The translations under genes and the position numbers were made by a program. From Candidatus Sulfopaludibacter sp. SbA3 (lineage in GTDB: Bacteria; Acidobacteriota; Terriglobia; 2-12-FULL-54-10), in NCBI GenBank assembly GCA_945865705.1, contig CAMBEY010000170.1:1-6463 (forward strand): 6,463 nt of DNA, given 5' to 3'. Below the pieces are notes generated by a model. The model was not told where the DNA came from. It ran no database searches and was given only the letters and a program-made list of their open reading frames with translations. Of the stretch, positions 5,808 to 6,463 are shown piece after piece. Position 1 is the first letter of the stretch; each line of letters begins with the position of its first letter.

Positions 5808-6463
5808 ATGCGCACTGACCCGGACAATTCACAACTGCCCCACGGCGACCCTAACGTCGCGCCCAAGGGTGCCGAGGAATGGGAACAACTGCGCGGCAGC
5901 GTGCGGCACCAGACCGTCGGGATGATCGGCGAAATCTTCGCCTTGCTGCGCATCCTGCTGCAGGACGCCATCATTCTGGTGGTCGGCTTCGCCGTCGAGT
6001 TCGCCTTCGAGCGCTGGCTGCACTCCGAGCAACCCTTCTTCCGCATCGCCATCAACATCTCCTCCGCCATGTTCCTGCTGCTCTACGGCGTCATGGTTAC
6101 GGTGCATGTGGTCCACTACGTGCGCGAACAGTTCAGCATCACCGCCGCCGGCCTGCTCACTCAATACATCCCATGGGGACTCGCTGCCGCTGGAATCATC
6201 GCCGCGGTGATCGCATTGAACATGTCGAGCTTCCACGGGGGAACGATGGCGAGCGGTCCGCGGCCGGTCAGCCGCGTGGCGATTAACCTGCCGCCGGGTC
6301 AGCGGCTGGCCGCGCTGGATCAGCCCGCCATCGCCATTTCGCCGGACGGGAAGAACCTGGTTTATGTTGCGTCACAGAGCCGCGCGCGTCAGCAAGCGGA
6401 CACGCCTGGGCGTGTACCCGTGCTTGGTGAGGCGACCGGGGCGGGTCCGCTTGCTGACGCGCG
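5808..6463 (+). CDS. Three-helix membrane protein entering a PD40-like domain (3' end outside window)
   Basis: The first 218 codons are visible and the frame stays open to the window edge. A short charged N-terminus (1-38) is followed by three hydrophobic segments at about 41-66, 82-106 and 116-138. Next comes VAINLPPGQRLAALDQPAIAISPDGKNLVYVAS (157-189, shown in pieces: LPPGQRLA 161-168, AISPDG 176-181). That segment matches the start of the PD40/TolB-like propeller that follows the membrane helix in acidobacterial Ser/Thr kinases and related sensors. No kinase domain precedes it here. From A188 onward the coding sequence is a copy of the palindromic repeat, read in frame as SQSRARQQADT, a loop, then GPLADA. 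The function is unknown; a membrane-anchored sensor or binding protein is a guess. ATG at 5808 is chosen because it begins the long frame, although no strong ribosome site is seen. The operon on the left is divergent. Confidence 0.75.
   Translation, partial: MRTDPDNSQLPHGDPNVAPKGAEEWEQLRGSVRHQTVGMIGEIFALLRILLQDAIILVVGFAVEFAFERWLHSEQPFFRIAINISSAMFLLLYGVMVTVHVVHYVREQFSITAAGLLTQYIPWGLAAAGIIAAVIALNMSSFHGGTMASGPRPVSRVAINLPPGQRLAALDQPAIAISPDGKNLVYVASQSRARQQADTPGRVPVLGEATGAGPLADA
6371..6463. repeat. Palindromic element, in-frame copy inside a gene (cut by window end)
   Basis: The left arm at 6371-6404 matches the intergenic copy's left arm at 32 of 34 positions. The loop at 6405-6441 is 37 bp and unlike the other loop. 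The right arm begins at 6442, and its 22 visible bases pair with the left arm at 21 positions. If the right arm is full length, the element would end at 6475 and be 105 bp long, exactly 35 codons. The sequence is open in the frame of the membrane gene throughout the visible part. Confidence 0.88.

Noticed and set aside
1453..5810. Three genes all beginning M-R-T (ankyrin, DUF1592 and the plus-strand gene)
   Set aside because: The similarity ends after three codons, the plus-strand product has no signal peptide, and common ancestry of the starts is not supported.
5829..6236. A minus-strand frame rich in His, Asp and Glu within the plus-strand membrane gene
   Set aside because: It is antisense to the membrane helices; charged runs are the expected mirror of hydrophobic codons read on the other strand.

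Overview
The window most likely comes from a GC-rich soil-type member of the Acidobacteriota, possibly the Solibacter/Bryobacter side of the phylum. This is an inference from three things. A DUF1592 multi-domain cytochrome sits beside a DUF1552 protein and a secreted ankyrin protein. A membrane protein enters a PD40/TolB-like propeller through an LPPGQRLA...AISPDG segment, a style I associate with acidobacterial proteins. Palindromic repeats lie between and inside genes. There is no rRNA, tRNA, CRISPR array, transposase or integrase.

Layout: positions 22-5487 hold three minus-strand genes, transcribed from right to left. The first is an 847-aa exported protein with two CxxCH haem sites and the DUF1587/1595/1592/1588/1585 domain order. 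After a 138-bp spacer comes a 448-aa Tat-type DUF1552 (HXXSHH) protein. Only 3 bp further on is a 477-aa exported protein with about twelve ankyrin repeats. A good sigma70-type promoter (TTGACA, 17 bp, GATAGT) lies just upstream of the first gene. All three products carry export signals, so they probably work together outside the cytoplasm, but their biochemical role is not known. The 138-bp spacer contains two self-palindromic 33-bp units in inverted orientation, which can form either two local hairpins or one long stem.

Positions 5488-5807 form a divergent intergenic region. It holds the minus-strand promoter, a large palindrome (34-bp arms, 85-bp loop), a 9-bp tandem repeat and a perfect TATAAT box. 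To the right, a plus-strand gene starts at 5808 and runs off the window. It encodes three membrane segments followed by the start of a PD40-like domain.

The most notable feature is that the intergenic palindrome recurs inside this last gene (6371 to the end). It is read in frame through its left arm and loop, into a right arm cut by the window edge. The two copies share arm sequence but have unrelated loops, and one arm substitution is compensated on the other arm. This looks like a dispersed palindromic element able to insert within coding sequence, comparable in behaviour to the Rickettsia palindromic elements. The propeller-like domain seems to be interrupted by it in its first predicted blade.
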